NCBI RefSeq assembly: GCF_024206495.1
Contig: NZ_JAMBPQ010000003.1
Span: forward strand, 248,001 to 312,000
Reading direction: 5' to 3'
From: Paraburkholderia sp. CNPSo 3272
GTDB lineage: Bacteria > Pseudomonadota > Gammaproteobacteria > Burkholderiales > Burkholderiaceae
DNA: 64,000 bases
The position numbers and the translations under genes are program-made. Shown piece by piece: positions 55,294-64,000 of this stretch. A model generated the notes under the pieces. It made no database searches. It saw nothing but the letters and a program-made list of their open reading frames with translations, and had not been told where the DNA came from. Each line of letters begins with the position of its first letter. Position 1 is the first letter of the stretch.

Positions 55294-56193
55294 TCAGGCG
55301 AGGTACGCGGCGATGCGCTCGCGCAGCACGTCGCGCAGTGCGTTGACGGTCGGCGAGAGCATCGTGCGGTGCGCGCAGACAAGATGCAGCGGCGCACCTT
55401 CGCCCTGAAACGCCTCGAGCGCGGTTTCGAGGCGTCCCGCCTGAATATCGGCGAGCACGTCCAGACGCGACTTGTACGCGAGGCCGTGCCCCGCCACGGC
55501 CCAGCGGCGCACGAGTTCGCCGTCGTCGCTGCTACGGTTGCCGTGCACGTTCACGACGCTCGCTTCGTCGCCGCGGTAGAAGGTCCAGCGGTCGTGCAGT
55601 GTATCGCTCAGCGCGAAGCGCAGACAGTTGTGGCCCGAGAGATCGGCAGGCGTCGCGGGTTTGCCGTGACGCGCGAAATAGCCGGGCGCGGCGCACAGCG
55701 CGCGCCGGTTGTCGGGCGCGAGCGGCAGCGCGACGAGCGAGGAATCTTCGGGCACGCCATAGCGAACGGCCACTGCAACGGGCGAGCGGAACATGTCGGT
55801 CACGCGGTCGCCAATGTGCACCTGGAACGAAACCGGAGGATGCTGCGTCTGAAAATCGTCGAGCCAGGGCGCGAGCACGTTGCGGCCGAGGTCGGAAGGA
55901 ATCGACAGCGACACCGTGCCGCCGATCATCTTGCGCCCATGCGCCACGGCGTTCTGGCCGGCCTCGACCTGCTCCATGACGCCGCGCGCGTATTCGAGGT
56001 AGCGCGCGCCGTCCTGCGTGAGGCGCAGGCTGCGTGTGGATCGTGCGAGCAGGCGCGTGCCAAGTTCGGTTTCGAGGCGCTTGAGGCCCGCGCTCGCCAC
56101 GGCGGGCGTGAGATTGAGTTGGCGCGCGGCGGCCGAGAGGCTCCCGTTGTCTGCCGCATTGATAAAGATGACGAGGTCTTCCAGTCTGATCAT
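55294..56193 (-). CDS. LysR-family transcriptional regulator
   Basis: A 299-aa protein: HTH (GSLSAAARQLNLTPAVASAG, RLLARSTRSLRLTQDGARYL) and effector domain of the CrgA/DsdC-like group. It lies in the same direction as the monooxygenase and quinone-oxidoreductase genes, 159 bases upstream of them, and could regulate that pair. No operator was identified. Confidence 0.93.
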   Translation of the reverse strand: MIRLEDLVIFINAADNGSLSAAARQLNLTPAVASAGLKRLETELGTRLLARSTRSLRLTQDGARYLEYARGVMEQVEAGQNAVAHGRKMIGGTVSLSIPSDLGRNVLAPWLDDFQTQHPPVSFQVHIGDRVTDMFRSPVAVAVRYGVPEDSSLVALPLAPDNRRALCAAPGYFARHGKPATPADLSGHNCLRFALSDTLHDRWTFYRGDEASVVNVHGNRSSDDGELVRRWAVAGHGLAYKSRLDVLADIQAGRLETALEAFQGEGAPLHLVCAHRTMLSPTVNALRDVLRERIAAYLA

Positions 56194-56463
56194 GTACCTT
56201 CGCGTCTCGTTGGGCTGCGCGCGCTTCGCAAGCTGGCGCCGCTGTCATGAAGTAAGCGAACTCTACACGAAGGCGCCGTGCGCGCAGGCAGGCCCGAACA
56301 TGCTGAAAAGTCCGTGAATCCCCAACCTCACGATCGTTGAACAAACCTGGGCTTACCGTTGCGCGATTCCTATACTCCCCAGCAGACATCCCGCGAAGAC
56401 TGCGCTGTGCGCCATCGGCATCGCGAAAGCGGGCACAGGTCGTTCATACAGGAGTACGAGGCA

Positions 56464-57318
56464 ATGCTGAATTATCCCGCCGCCTATCAGTCCACCAAAG
56501 GTTCCGCGCTCGACGTGAACAAGCCCTTTTACCGCCGCATCGCCGAAGAGAAGGATCAGCGCGAGCTGATCGAATCGATCGTCGTGCCGATACGCTCGGG
56601 GCAAGCCTGGAGCGCGCCCGCGGGGCACGTGTTCCGCATCGTGACGATAGAAGGGCCGCAGGTGGCCGACCTCAACTTGTGGAACCGGCACGATCCGCGC
56701 GAACGCATGTGGGCTTCGCGCACGCGCCAGCTCCAGCAGGCGCATGTGAGCACTTTCGACCGCCTGTGGTCGACGCTGCCCTTCCTGCGCCCGCTCGTCA
56801 CCATCACGGACGACAGCCTCGCCGGCTACGGCGTGGACGAGCATGGCGGGCGCGTTCACGATCTGCTCGGCACGCGCTGCGACCCCTACGTGAACCGCAT
56901 GCTGACCGGCGAGGACTTTCATTTCCACTGCCACTCGAATCTCACGCGCGCCATCGCGCCGTACGGGCTCACCGAATACGACGTGCACGACGTGCTCAAC
57001 GTGTTCCAGTGCACGGGCCTCAATCTGGAAGACAAGTACTTCATGAAGGCCTGCCCGGCGAAGAAGGGCGACTACCTCGAGTTTTTCGCCGAAATCGACC
57101 TGTTGTGCGCGCTTTCGACCTGCCCCGGCGGCGACCTTTCATTGCCGATGTGGGGACCCGATGCACGCGACCCGCTGGAGGTTTGCCGGCCGCTCGGCAT
57201 CGAGATCTACCGGCTGGCGCCCGCGCTGCTGGCAGGCTGGTCTTCGCCGCCTGTCGCCGAATATCGCGGTCTGCATGGCATGGCGTTGCAGCAGCCGGAC
57301 TGGAAGTGCGGCTGCTGA
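56464..57318 (+). CDS. DUF1989 (urea carboxylase-associated) family protein
   Basis: A 284-aa protein with the family core GQAWSAPAGHVFRIVTIEGP, VADLNLWNRHDPRERMWASR, HFHCHSNLTRAIAPYGL and a final CPGGDLSLPMW. DUF1989 proteins accompany urea-carboxylase and guanidine genes and are thought to act on amides. The His and Cys residues seen could bind metal. No urea-carboxylase gene is present here, so the role is open. Confidence 0.85.
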   Translation: MLNYPAAYQSTKGSALDVNKPFYRRIAEEKDQRELIESIVVPIRSGQAWSAPAGHVFRIVTIEGPQVADLNLWNRHDPRERMWASRTRQLQQAHVSTFDRLWSTLPFLRPLVTITDDSLAGYGVDEHGGRVHDLLGTRCDPYVNRMLTGEDFHFHCHSNLTRAIAPYGLTEYDVHDVLNVFQCTGLNLEDKYFMKACPAKKGDYLEFFAEIDLLCALSTCPGGDLSLPMWGPDARDPLEVCRPLGIEIYRLAPALLAGWSSPPVAEYRGLHGMALQQPDWKCGC

Positions 57319-57335
57319 AACGCGACGGCTCTAAC

Positions 57336-57773
57336 TTACTGCTGCTTCTCGGCCTTCTTCGGCTTCGGCGGCGATTCGACCTTCGCGTACTGGAACGCGG
57401 GCGTGGCCTTCAGCGCTTCCTTGGTTGCGCCGGGCAGATAGAGATTGCCCTGGCGCACGTCGAGCGAGGCGATGGGCACGGCCACGTCGTGCGAGCCGAC
57501 GCCGAGGAAACCGCCCGCCGAAACGATAGCCGCGGAAACCGAGCCGTCCGGCGCCACGATCAGGTCGCGCACGGTGCCGATCTTCGCGTTGTCGTCGTTA
57601 TAAACGGGCTTGCCAAGTACGCTCTTTTTCACGCTCCAGCCTTCGAGCAGCGCCTGCGACTGCTCGACCGAAACGCTCAAGGGCTGCGCGCCCGCGATCT
57701 GGGCATTCGCACTGGCACTGGCCAGCACGGCGCTGAATGCGGCTACGGCCAACATCGTCTTGCGGAAAAGCAT
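57336..57773 (-). CDS. Exported PRC-barrel domain protein
   Basis: A 145-aa protein with a Sec signal peptide (MLFRKTMLAVAAFSAVLASA, cleavage after ANA) and a PRC-barrel (VLGKPVYNDDNAKIGTVRDL, IVAPDGSVSAAIVSAGG). It ends in a Lys/Pro-rich tail. Periplasmic PRC-barrel proteins are common in Burkholderiales but unassigned. Convergent with the DUF1989 gene, with only 17 bases between the stops. Confidence 0.88.
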   Translation of the reverse strand: MLFRKTMLAVAAFSAVLASASANAQIAGAQPLSVSVEQSQALLEGWSVKKSVLGKPVYNDDNAKIGTVRDLIVAPDGSVSAAIVSAGGFLGVGSHDVAVPIASLDVRQGNLYLPGATKEALKATPAFQYAKVESPPKPKKAEKQQ

Positions 57774-57956
57774 TTTCTTTCGCTCCTGTATTCCGGTTAT
57801 TTCGCCGCGCAAGTCGTTGCGAGTCAGCGCGAGACTGCAGGCGGAATGTCATGGTAGCCGGTATGGGGCGACGATGCGCTCAAGCTGCTTGCGCGAGCAA
57901 GCGCGAAGCAGGCAAGCCCTGGCATAAATACGCCGCCCCGGCTAATGGAGAAGGAC

Positions 57957-58302
57957 ATGTCCGCCCTGCCAGCCCGCCACAATAGCGCCAAGGCCAAACT
58001 CGCGGCCGGCGAAAACCTGTCCGCTTTCATGGTCGAGCTGCCGAGCATGGGGCTCGTGCAGGCACTCGCGGTGAGAGGCGTGGGGGCCTGGTCTTCGACA
58101 TGGAGCACGGCCCCATCAACATGCAAAGCTCCACGCGGTGGTGCGCGCCACGCGCGGCACGCCGATCACGCCCATCGTGCGGTTCCGTGGACCGAGCCCT
58201 GGCTCGTCAAGACCGCGCTGGAACCGGGCGCCATCGGCGTCGACTTCCCGATGATTGCCACGCCCGAACTCGCGTGCACGATATTCGAAACGATCCGTTA
58301 CC
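57957..58302 (+). pseudogene. Remnant of an HpcH/HpaI-type aldolase
   Basis: The start MSALPARHNSAKAKLAAGEN and LVQALAVRG match 2,4-dihydroxyhept-2-ene-1,7-dioate aldolase-like proteins. The sense then passes through another frame (VFDMEHGPINMQS) and returns in VPWTEPWLVKTALEPGAIGV and DFPMIATPELA. It breaks off there and runs into a different gene remnant. At least two frameshifts and loss of the 3-prime half. Confidence 0.8.
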
Positions 58303-58530
58303 AGTGTCGATCCGAATTGTGGACAAAACGCTTACGTTGCGCGGCTAACTGGTCCATGAGGTCGTTGGCAATCCTGACTGGCTGGCGCGCGCCAAAGCCT
58401 TCATTCTGGACGGCTTGAAAGTGGAGGCAGTACTGCCCGTCATAGCGAGGATACCTACGAGCAGATCGTCGAGGCGCACCGCTATCTGGAGTCGAACGAG
58501 CAGTTCGGGAAGGTCGTCGTCACACCTTGA
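58303..58530 (+). pseudogene. 3-prime remnant of a quinone/alcohol oxidoreductase
   Basis: Pieces VDKTLTLRG, LVHEVVGNPDWLARAKAFIL, DGLKVEAVLPVI and EDTYEQIVEAHRYLESNEQF read as the C-terminus of a zinc-type quinone reductase, with two frameshifts between them. It is joined directly to the aldolase fragment, marking a deletion point. Confidence 0.75.
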
Positions 58531-58554
58531 ATCTTGCGCCGGCGATGCAGCAGA

Positions 58555-58980
58555 TCACGACGCCGCCGCGGCGCACTGGGCGCAAAGCCCGAAAACGACA
58601 AGACTCGAATGCGTATAGCGAAAGCGCTTCGCCGCCGCGATGGCGGCGTGCTGTTCCTGCAGCGTGGGCTCGTCGATGTCCACCACGGTCTTGCAGCTCT
58701 CGCACACGAGATGCGCATGCGGCGCACCACGCCCGAGTTCGTACACCACGCGTGTTTCGCCAATCCATGTGCTGTCGAGCAGCGACGATTCCATCAGCTG
58801 CGCAAGCGCGCGATATACGCTCGCGAGGCTGCATTGCTCCACGTCTTTCGCAATGCGGCGAAAGACCTGGTCGGCAGTCAGATGCTCGTGCGGCGCATCA
58901 TGAAATACCTTCAGCACGGCCACGCGGCTGGACGTAGGGCGCAGGCGCGCGCTCTTCAGTTCGGAGTAGACGGTTCTCAT
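58555..58980 (-). CDS. Fur-family metal-responsive regulator
   Basis: A 141-aa Fur superfamily protein: wHTH (LTADQVFRRI, QCSLASVYRALAQLMESSLL) and the metal/dimer part HAHLVCESCKTVVDIDE with the CxxC, closing with FGLCAQC (second CxxC). Such a pattern is nearer to Fur/PerR than Zur, but the metal cannot be assigned. ATG 58980 is preferred to GTG 58995. Divergent from the pyruvyl transferase gene. Confidence 0.9.
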   Translation of the reverse strand: MRTVYSELKSARLRPTSSRVAVLKVFHDAPHEHLTADQVFRRIAKDVEQCSLASVYRALAQLMESSLLDSTWIGETRVVYELGRGAPHAHLVCESCKTVVDIDEPTLQEQHAAIAAAKRFRYTHSSLVVFGLCAQCAAAAS

Positions 58981-59166
58981 ACCCAGGAAAAACACGTCGG
59001 CAAGGCCGACAGTTTCCCCAGGAATGCTTAAGGTTTCCTTATGTCAGTATGAGGAGCGGCACCTTGCGGCCTGATTTGCGGCCCAAACTTAATGCTGCGG
59101 CGCCGTAAGGATCGAAAAGATTATGGGACTAGCTGATATTGAACAGAAGTACGACCTGAGGCCCGC

Positions 59167-60378
59167 ATGGCTTCCGAGCCCACGGTGATCTTCGGCGCGT
59201 TCGACCGGCACAACTTTGGCGACCTGCTGATCGCGCGGGTGGCGGCGCGCATGCTGCAACGCCGCGAACTGCTGTTCGCCGGGCTAGCCGCGCGCGATCC
59301 GCATGGTGATGGCGGGCCAGCCACCGTCGCGCTCGCGCGCATCGCCGCGTTCGCAGGCGGCCGCTCGGTGAACGTGATCCACGCAGGCGGCGAGTTGCTG
59401 ACCTGCAATGCGTGGGAGGCCGCCGTGATGCTCGCGCCGCCGCGGCGCGTGCCGGCGCTCGTTGCCGACGAGGATACATGGCTGCGCGAGGGGCGCGCGT
59501 GGGCGCTCCGGCATGTTGGCGCGGCGTCGCTCGCGCCGTATGTGCTTTCGAAGTCCGCGTTGCCGGGCGTGCGCGTGAAGCATCTCTCGTTCAACGCGGT
59601 GGGGGGCGTGGATCTCGATGTGCGCAATGCGCAGTTGGGCGCCGACGTACTCACCGCGCTGCAATCCGCGGACGCGGTGAGCGTGCGCGACGGCCAAACA
59701 CAGGCGCTGCTCGCGCATCGGGGCATCGCAGCCCGGCTGATACCGGACCCCGCCACGATGACAGCCGCCCTGTTCGGCACGGCAATATGCCGGCACGCCG
59801 CCAACCTCGCGCTGCGCGACTTGCGGCAGGCGTTGCCGCACGGTTATGCAGCCGTGCAATTCAGCGCTGACTTCGGCGACGATGCAACGCTCGATACACT
59901 GGCCACCCAACTCGAACTCGCGGCGCGGGGGCACTATTTGGGTATTGTGCTGTTTCGCGCGGGCGCCGCCCCCTTGCACGACGACCTGGCGGTGTACGAG
60001 CGGCTCGCCGCTCGACTGCGCGCGGTTCACGTTCGCGTGTTTGTCTCGCTGAACGTCTGGGACATCTGTGCGCTGATCGCTGGGAGCCGCATCTATTGCG
60101 GCAGCAGCCTGCACGGCCGCATCGTCGCGATGGCGTATGCGCTCCCCCGCGTCAACATCAGTCATCCTGATCATCTGTTCGAGGGAAACAAGCATGCGGC
60201 TTATGTGCGGACATGGGAAGCAGCGGGTCTCGCCGGCGTTGTGAATCCGGGCAATCTTGCCGATGCGGTTGCCAATGCACTGGCGACCGATCGCGAATCA
60301 CTGCGCGAAATCGCATCCGAACTCGCACGGCGGTACCGGATGGAATTCGAAACTGCGGTTACTGAGAATCGACTATAG
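59167..60378 (+). CDS. Polysaccharide pyruvyl transferase family protein
   Basis: A 403-aa protein with the family layout: N-terminal FGAFDRHNFGDLLIARVAAR (nucleotide-loop region), central SADAVSVRDGQTQALLAHRG and C-terminal IYCGSSLHGRIVAMAYALPR. These enzymes add pyruvate ketals to sugars of exopolysaccharides. GAGG precedes the ATG. No other polysaccharide gene lies near, so the substrate is unknown. Confidence 0.88.
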   Translation: MASEPTVIFGAFDRHNFGDLLIARVAARMLQRRELLFAGLAARDPHGDGGPATVALARIAAFAGGRSVNVIHAGGELLTCNAWEAAVMLAPPRRVPALVADEDTWLREGRAWALRHVGAASLAPYVLSKSALPGVRVKHLSFNAVGGVDLDVRNAQLGADVLTALQSADAVSVRDGQTQALLAHRGIAARLIPDPATMTAALFGTAICRHAANLALRDLRQALPHGYAAVQFSADFGDDATLDTLATQLELAARGHYLGIVLFRAGAAPLHDDLAVYERLAARLRAVHVRVFVSLNVWDICALIAGSRIYCGSSLHGRIVAMAYALPRVNISHPDHLFEGNKHAAYVRTWEAAGLAGVVNPGNLADAVANALATDRESLREIASELARRYRMEFETAVTENRL

Positions 60379-60492
60379 GCCGTGCGAAAGATCTCTGAGG
60401 CGACGACGAAACCGCCCTCAGTCAGATGAGCGCGCCATTTTTCGCACAACCATTCCGGTGGATTCGGACTCCGATTCGCGCAAAGGGCGCAG

Positions 60493-61944
60493 TCAGGGTT
60501 GGCGTTTGCCGCGAGCACCAGCGGGTTTGCCAGCCGGCGTGCGCGAACCCGCAGCTGGCTTGCTGGCAGGCTTGCTGCGTGGCTTTTGCACGCTGAATGG
60601 GCTACCGCTCGTGAAACTTGTGCCCTTGGCCGCGGCAACAGTGCGCTGCGTCGCAGGTTTGCGCTTGTTTTCGCCATTTTGCGGGCGCCGATTTTTGCTG
60701 GTCGCCTGCATGGCGTCCGGCGCGGCTCGGGGCACTTTGGGCTTCTTGGGCTTTTTCGGTTTTTTGATGAGTTCGCCCGTCGCGCTGGTTTGCGGCACGC
60801 GGTGTTCGGCTTCAAAACCTGGCTCTTCTTTGCGGGGCAGCGTTTGCCGGATCAGCGCTTCAATCGCGGCCAGTTGCGGCGCTTCATCGGCACACACGAG
60901 CGACACCGCCACGCCGCTGGCTCCCGCGCGGCCGGTACGGCCAATACGGTGCACATAGTCTTGCGCCACGATCGGCAGATCAACGTTGATCACCAACGGC
61001 AGGTCGTCGATATCCAGCCCGCGCGCGGCCACATCGGTGGCTACCAGCATATTGACTTCACCCGTCTTGAAGCGCTCCAGCGCGCGCAGCCGCGCGGGTT
61101 GCGGTTTGTCGCCGTGGATGGTGTCGACTGCATAGCCCGCTTCATCCAGCATGGCCGCGAGGTAATCCACGCCACTGCGGGTTTTGACGAACACCAGCGC
61201 GTGCTCCCAGTTGTTCTCGGCCACGAGGTGCATGAAGAGATCAGGCTTGTTCCTCTTATCCACGGGCACCACCCACTGCTTGATCTTGCTGGCCGTCGCA
61301 TTGGGCGGGCTGACGGTGATATTGACCGGGCTGCGCAGAATGCCCGCCGCCATGGCGCGGATATCGTCAGTAAACGTGGCAGAGAACAGCAGGGTCTGAC
61401 GCTGGGCGGGCAAGGCAGCAAAGACGGCGTTGAGTTCGCGCGCAAAGCCCAGATCCAGCATGCGGTCGGCTTCATCCAGCACCAGAGTTTGTACCTGATC
61501 GAACTGCACAGCGTTCTGGCGATTGAGATCCAGCAAACGGCCCGGCGTGGCAACGAGCACATCCACGCCTTTGCGCAACTTCATCATCTGCGGGTTGATG
61601 CTCACGCCGCCGTAGGCTGCCAGATATCGTAAGTCGAGGCCTTTGCCGTAAGCGACAAAGCTTTGCAGCACTTGCTCAGCCAGTTCACGCGTGGGCACCA
61701 GCACCAGCACGCGCGCGCGGTTGCTGGACACCGCCGGACCGTGTTGCACCAGCCGTTGCAACAGCGGCAGCGCAAAACCCGCCGTTTTACCAGTGCCGGT
61801 CTGTGCCCCAGCCATGACGTCCTTGCCACTGAGCACGACAGGAATCGCCTTGGCCTGCACCGGCGTAGGTGTCTGGTAATTGAGGTCTTGCACATTACGC
61901 AGCAAGGGATCGATCAGGCCAAGCGAGGCAAAAGACATTGGCAT
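60493..61944 (-). CDS. DEAD-box RNA helicase (RhlE-like)
   Basis: A 483-aa helicase with the full motif set: Q motif (YQTPTPVQAKAIP), AQTGTGKT, PTRELAEQ, VATPGRLLD, DEADRMLDLGF, SATFT, ATDVAARGLDI and HRIGRTGRAG. A Lys/Pro/Arg-rich tail of about 110 residues follows. The RhlE group unwinds short duplexes in ribosome assembly and RNA decay. The tail likely adds RNA affinity. Confidence 0.95.
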   Translation of the reverse strand: MPMSFASLGLIDPLLRNVQDLNYQTPTPVQAKAIPVVLSGKDVMAGAQTGTGKTAGFALPLLQRLVQHGPAVSSNRARVLVLVPTRELAEQVLQSFVAYGKGLDLRYLAAYGGVSINPQMMKLRKGVDVLVATPGRLLDLNRQNAVQFDQVQTLVLDEADRMLDLGFARELNAVFAALPAQRQTLLFSATFTDDIRAMAAGILRSPVNITVSPPNATASKIKQWVVPVDKRNKPDLFMHLVAENNWEHALVFVKTRSGVDYLAAMLDEAGYAVDTIHGDKPQPARLRALERFKTGEVNMLVATDVAARGLDIDDLPLVINVDLPIVAQDYVHRIGRTGRAGASGVAVSLVCADEAPQLAAIEALIRQTLPRKEEPGFEAEHRVPQTSATGELIKKPKKPKKPKVPRAAPDAMQATSKNRRPQNGENKRKPATQRTVAAAKGTSFTSGSPFSVQKPRSKPASKPAAGSRTPAGKPAGARGKRQP

Positions 61945-62184
61945 ATTCCGGGCTAAAACCGTAATTCTAGCGGGTACCGTGCTGATTTCGCCGCGCAGAA
62001 CCGATGGTCAACAAGATTGCTGTTGAACACCGCTAGTAACGTAGCGGCGCCGCGCGCCGCGCCGGCATCATCGCTGGACATGAAAGGTTCCGTATTTGTG
62101 TGTCATCGTACAGAACCTCTTCATGTGCTACTGTAGGTACCCAGGGCCAGCAGGACGTTTCAGTCGAACACCAGAAGGATCCTC

Positions 62185-62475
62185 ATGGAATTCAATAATG
62201 GCGCTGTACTAGAAGCTCTTCGACTTGCTTTGCATCGACAAATACCGTGGCACAAGCGACCCGCAATCTTCACGTTGCTTCGCTCGCACGGTTTGATTCA
62301 GATCGTAGATCAGAAACCTCCCCCCAACACGAAGTATCTCCCCACATTACAGATTGCCGTCCTGACGGATAAAGGACAGAGTGAAATCCGGCGCATCGAA
62401 GCCTCAAAGCACGTCTCGGGATGGCTGGACGACGACTACTTCGCAACGTTCCTCGCAGGGGTCGTGCTTGCCTGA
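62185..62475 (+). CDS. Small conserved hypothetical protein
   Basis: A 96-aa protein (MEFNNGAVLEALRLALHRQI, then LTDKGQSEIRRIEASKHVSG) with AAGGA before the ATG. The middle looks like a winged-helix: helix, helix, then a strand with TDKGQSEI that recalls the wing region of MarR/PadR proteins. A DNA-binding role is possible but not shown. No family assigned. Confidence 0.6.
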   Translation: MEFNNGAVLEALRLALHRQIPWHKRPAIFTLLRSHGLIQIVDQKPPPNTKYLPTLQIAVLTDKGQSEIRRIEASKHVSGWLDDDYFATFLAGVVLA

Positions 62476-62582
62476 GCACGCGTCATTGCGTGCCTGCGAT
62501 CGCGGTATTCACGAATCGGGCCAGATCGCCTCGGCGGCTCTCACGAGGCATTCGGGGCGCGTTCGACGATCAATTTGAACCC

Positions 62583-62801
62583 CTACGGAAGATCCAGCTC
62601 CATTCCGCCGTGACTCCTGGGTACGAAGATGCTGGAGAGCGTCACGTCTAGAACGCGCTCCTCATAGCCCCTCCATCGGCTCGCAGCGCAACGCCCGTCG
62701 ATCGCTTCGAATGGTTTCGGCTCGAAGATTCCCAGGTTATTAACCAGAATTTCCGCAGCCGGATAACGTTGCGCGAGTTCGTCGGCTGCGGGGCGCTTCA
62801 A
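62583..62801 (-). pseudogene. Remnant of a short-chain dehydrogenase gene
   Basis: Codons DELAQRYPAAEILVNNLGIF and EPKPFEAID are the SDR NNLGI/NNAG region, but the Rossmann start and the active-site YxxxK are absent, and the sense is lost after FEAIDG. It lies just downstream of an intact SDR gene on the same strand. Confidence 0.6.
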
Positions 62802-62855
62802 AAAAGGTAGCGAAGGGCGGCATCGGGTCTTGACCGCAGGATACCGCCCGGCGGT

Positions 62856-63620
62856 TCAGGTACGCGTAATCGAGGCGCCGCCATCGACGAGCGATGCGGT
62901 GCCGGTTACGAACGACGAATCGTCCGACGCGAGGTAGAGGACCGAACGTGCGAGTTCTTCCGGCTTCGCGACGCGCTTGAGCGCATGCAGTCCGGACACG
63001 AACGCCTGCGACTCGTCGGTGTCGTTCATGCCGCGATACATGTCCGTGTCCACGGCACCCGGCAACACCGCGTTGACGCGCACGCCTTGCGCGCCATACT
63101 CTGCGGCCAGCGCCTGGGTCAAACCGATCAGCCCGGCCTTGCTCGCCGCGTAGGCCGCAGTGCCCGGAAACGCGAACGAATAACCGACGAAGGTCGACGT
63201 GAAGATGATCGATCCGCCGCCATGTTTCAGCATTTCGGGAATCTGGTGCTTCGCACCGAGGAAGGCGCTGGTCAGATTGGTCGCCAGCGCCGCGTTCCAG
63301 CCAGCCTCCGAAATACCGGTGCTCGGCCCCATTTCCCCCAGCGTGCCGGCGTTGTTGTAGCCAATATCCAACCGCCCGAAGCGGTCCACTGCGAGCGCAA
63401 CCAGCGCCTTCGCGAAGTCCTCCGACTGAACGTCGCCGGCCAGATACACGGCTTCGCCGCCTTCGCTGACGATCTCCGCAGCGAGCGTTTCAAGCTCCGC
63501 CGCGCGCCGCGCAGCAAGAACCACCTTGGCGCCTTCCTTCGCAAACAGCCTGGCCGTAGCACGGCCAATCCCTGAACTGGCACCGGTCACAATGGCGACT
63601 TTTCCTGTCAAGCGTTGCAT
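62856..63620 (-). CDS. Short-chain dehydrogenase/reductase
   Basis: A 254-aa classical SDR: TGASSGIGRA cofactor loop, NNAG, catalytic Ser (TSTFVG), Tyr and Lys (YAASKAG) and the closing GTASLVDGGAS. ATG 63620 has GGAGAT upstream. Divergent from a LysR gene whose product probably controls it. Substrate unknown. Confidence 0.93.
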   Translation of the reverse strand: MQRLTGKVAIVTGASSGIGRATARLFAKEGAKVVLAARRAAELETLAAEIVSEGGEAVYLAGDVQSEDFAKALVALAVDRFGRLDIGYNNAGTLGEMGPSTGISEAGWNAALATNLTSAFLGAKHQIPEMLKHGGGSIIFTSTFVGYSFAFPGTAAYAASKAGLIGLTQALAAEYGAQGVRVNAVLPGAVDTDMYRGMNDTDESQAFVSGLHALKRVAKPEELARSVLYLASDDSSFVTGTASLVDGGASITRT

Positions 63621-63757
63621 TTTCAATCTCCTGAAGTCCCGCATTGGCCAGTGCCCTGTGCCCCGGCCCGTGAGCGAAATATAGGCTTCAGTTCTGCTTG
63701 CAGAAAGGCATAAAACATGGTCATATCATTCAGCTTTTATGAATGTTCGGAGAAGGT

Positions 63758-64000
63758 ATGGACCGCCTGCGTGCCTTCGAAGTATTCGTGACGGTAGTGA
63801 GCCGCGGCGGCTTTGCGCGCGCAGCCGATGCGCTCGGCACGTCGCCCGCCAACGTCACCCGCTATGTGAACGAACTGGAAGCGCATCTCGGCACGCGCCT
63901 GCTCAATCGCACGTCGCGTACGCTATCTCTGACCGAGGGCGGCGAGACGCTTTACGCCCGCTGCAAGTCCATTCTCGACGATGTCGCGGAGACCGAAGGG
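63758..64000 (+). CDS. LysR-family regulator, N-terminal part
   Basis: The first 81 codons, MDRLRAFEVFVTVVSRGGFA then ADALGTSPANVTRYVNELEA, the standard LysR HTH of the group that sits next to SDR genes. GGAGAAGGT precedes the ATG. The rest is outside the window. Confidence 0.9.
   Translation, partial: MDRLRAFEVFVTVVSRGGFARAADALGTSPANVTRYVNELEAHLGTRLLNRTSRTLSLTEGGETLYARCKSILDDVAETEG

Overview
The window is typical high-GC beta-proteobacterial DNA and most resembles Paraburkholderia, Burkholderia or Caballeronia. Pointers are the families seen (BPSL0761-like proteins, DUF6471, ManD, a Tat-exported class A beta-lactamase with a divergent LysR regulator, an ImuA-ImuB-DnaE2 mutasome) and the strong GC bias in third codon positions. 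This is recognition from sequence alone; no database was searched.

The left part (about 1 to 36.6 kb) looks like an accessory island. It opens with a type I restriction-modification operon (hsdM-hsdS-hsdR, minus strand, hsdR running off the edge). Then come an SRAP (HMCES/YedK-like) protein, DUF3597, a BrkB-like membrane protein, an iron-permease-family protein, a hybrid histidine kinase with a separate response regulator, and the SOS mutasome imuA-imuB-dnaE2 behind a clear LexA box. From 16 to 31 kb there is a defence and mobile-gene zone. A large SIR2 protein and an RloC-like AAA/zinc-hook protein form a two-gene operon, with broken type I hsdM and hsdS pieces on its two sides. Beyond it are many small or decayed genes, including several copies of an uncharacterised domain, two HAD_SAK_2-like proteins (one lacking the nucleophile Asp), BPSL0761-like proteins and a double-DUF6471 protein. 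The zone ends with a Tn7-like transposition operon: a TnsA-TnsB fusion, a TniB/TnsC ATPase and TniQ. It lies next to a tRNA-Ala(GGC) gene, and a possible transposon end sits about 50 bp from the tRNA.

Right of the tRNAs (tRNA-Ala and tRNA-Leu, minus strand) the DNA looks like ordinary chromosome. It holds a LysR regulator and aldehyde dehydrogenase, a chemoreceptor, the beta-lactamase/LysR pair, a DUF523 protein, and a hexuronate/aldonate cluster. That cluster contains a Zn-dehydrogenase, D-mannonate dehydratase, a GntR regulator with two operators, a fructuronate-reductase-like protein and an MFS transporter. It is followed by FadH/MarR, a quinone-oxidoreductase pair, a LysR, DUF1989, a PRC-barrel protein, Fur, a pyruvyl transferase, a DEAD-box helicase, an SDR and a LysR cut by the window edge. 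Short gene remnants (TonB receptor, HpaI aldolase, quinone reductase, SDR) are scattered among them.

The main working units are: restriction (hsd) plus SIR2/RloC for phage defence; the SOS mutasome for damage-induced mutagenesis; TnsAB-TniB-TniQ for mobility beside a tRNA; and the ManD/UxuB/dehydrogenase/MFS set for uptake and breakdown of D-mannonate-type sugar acids under a GntR repressor.
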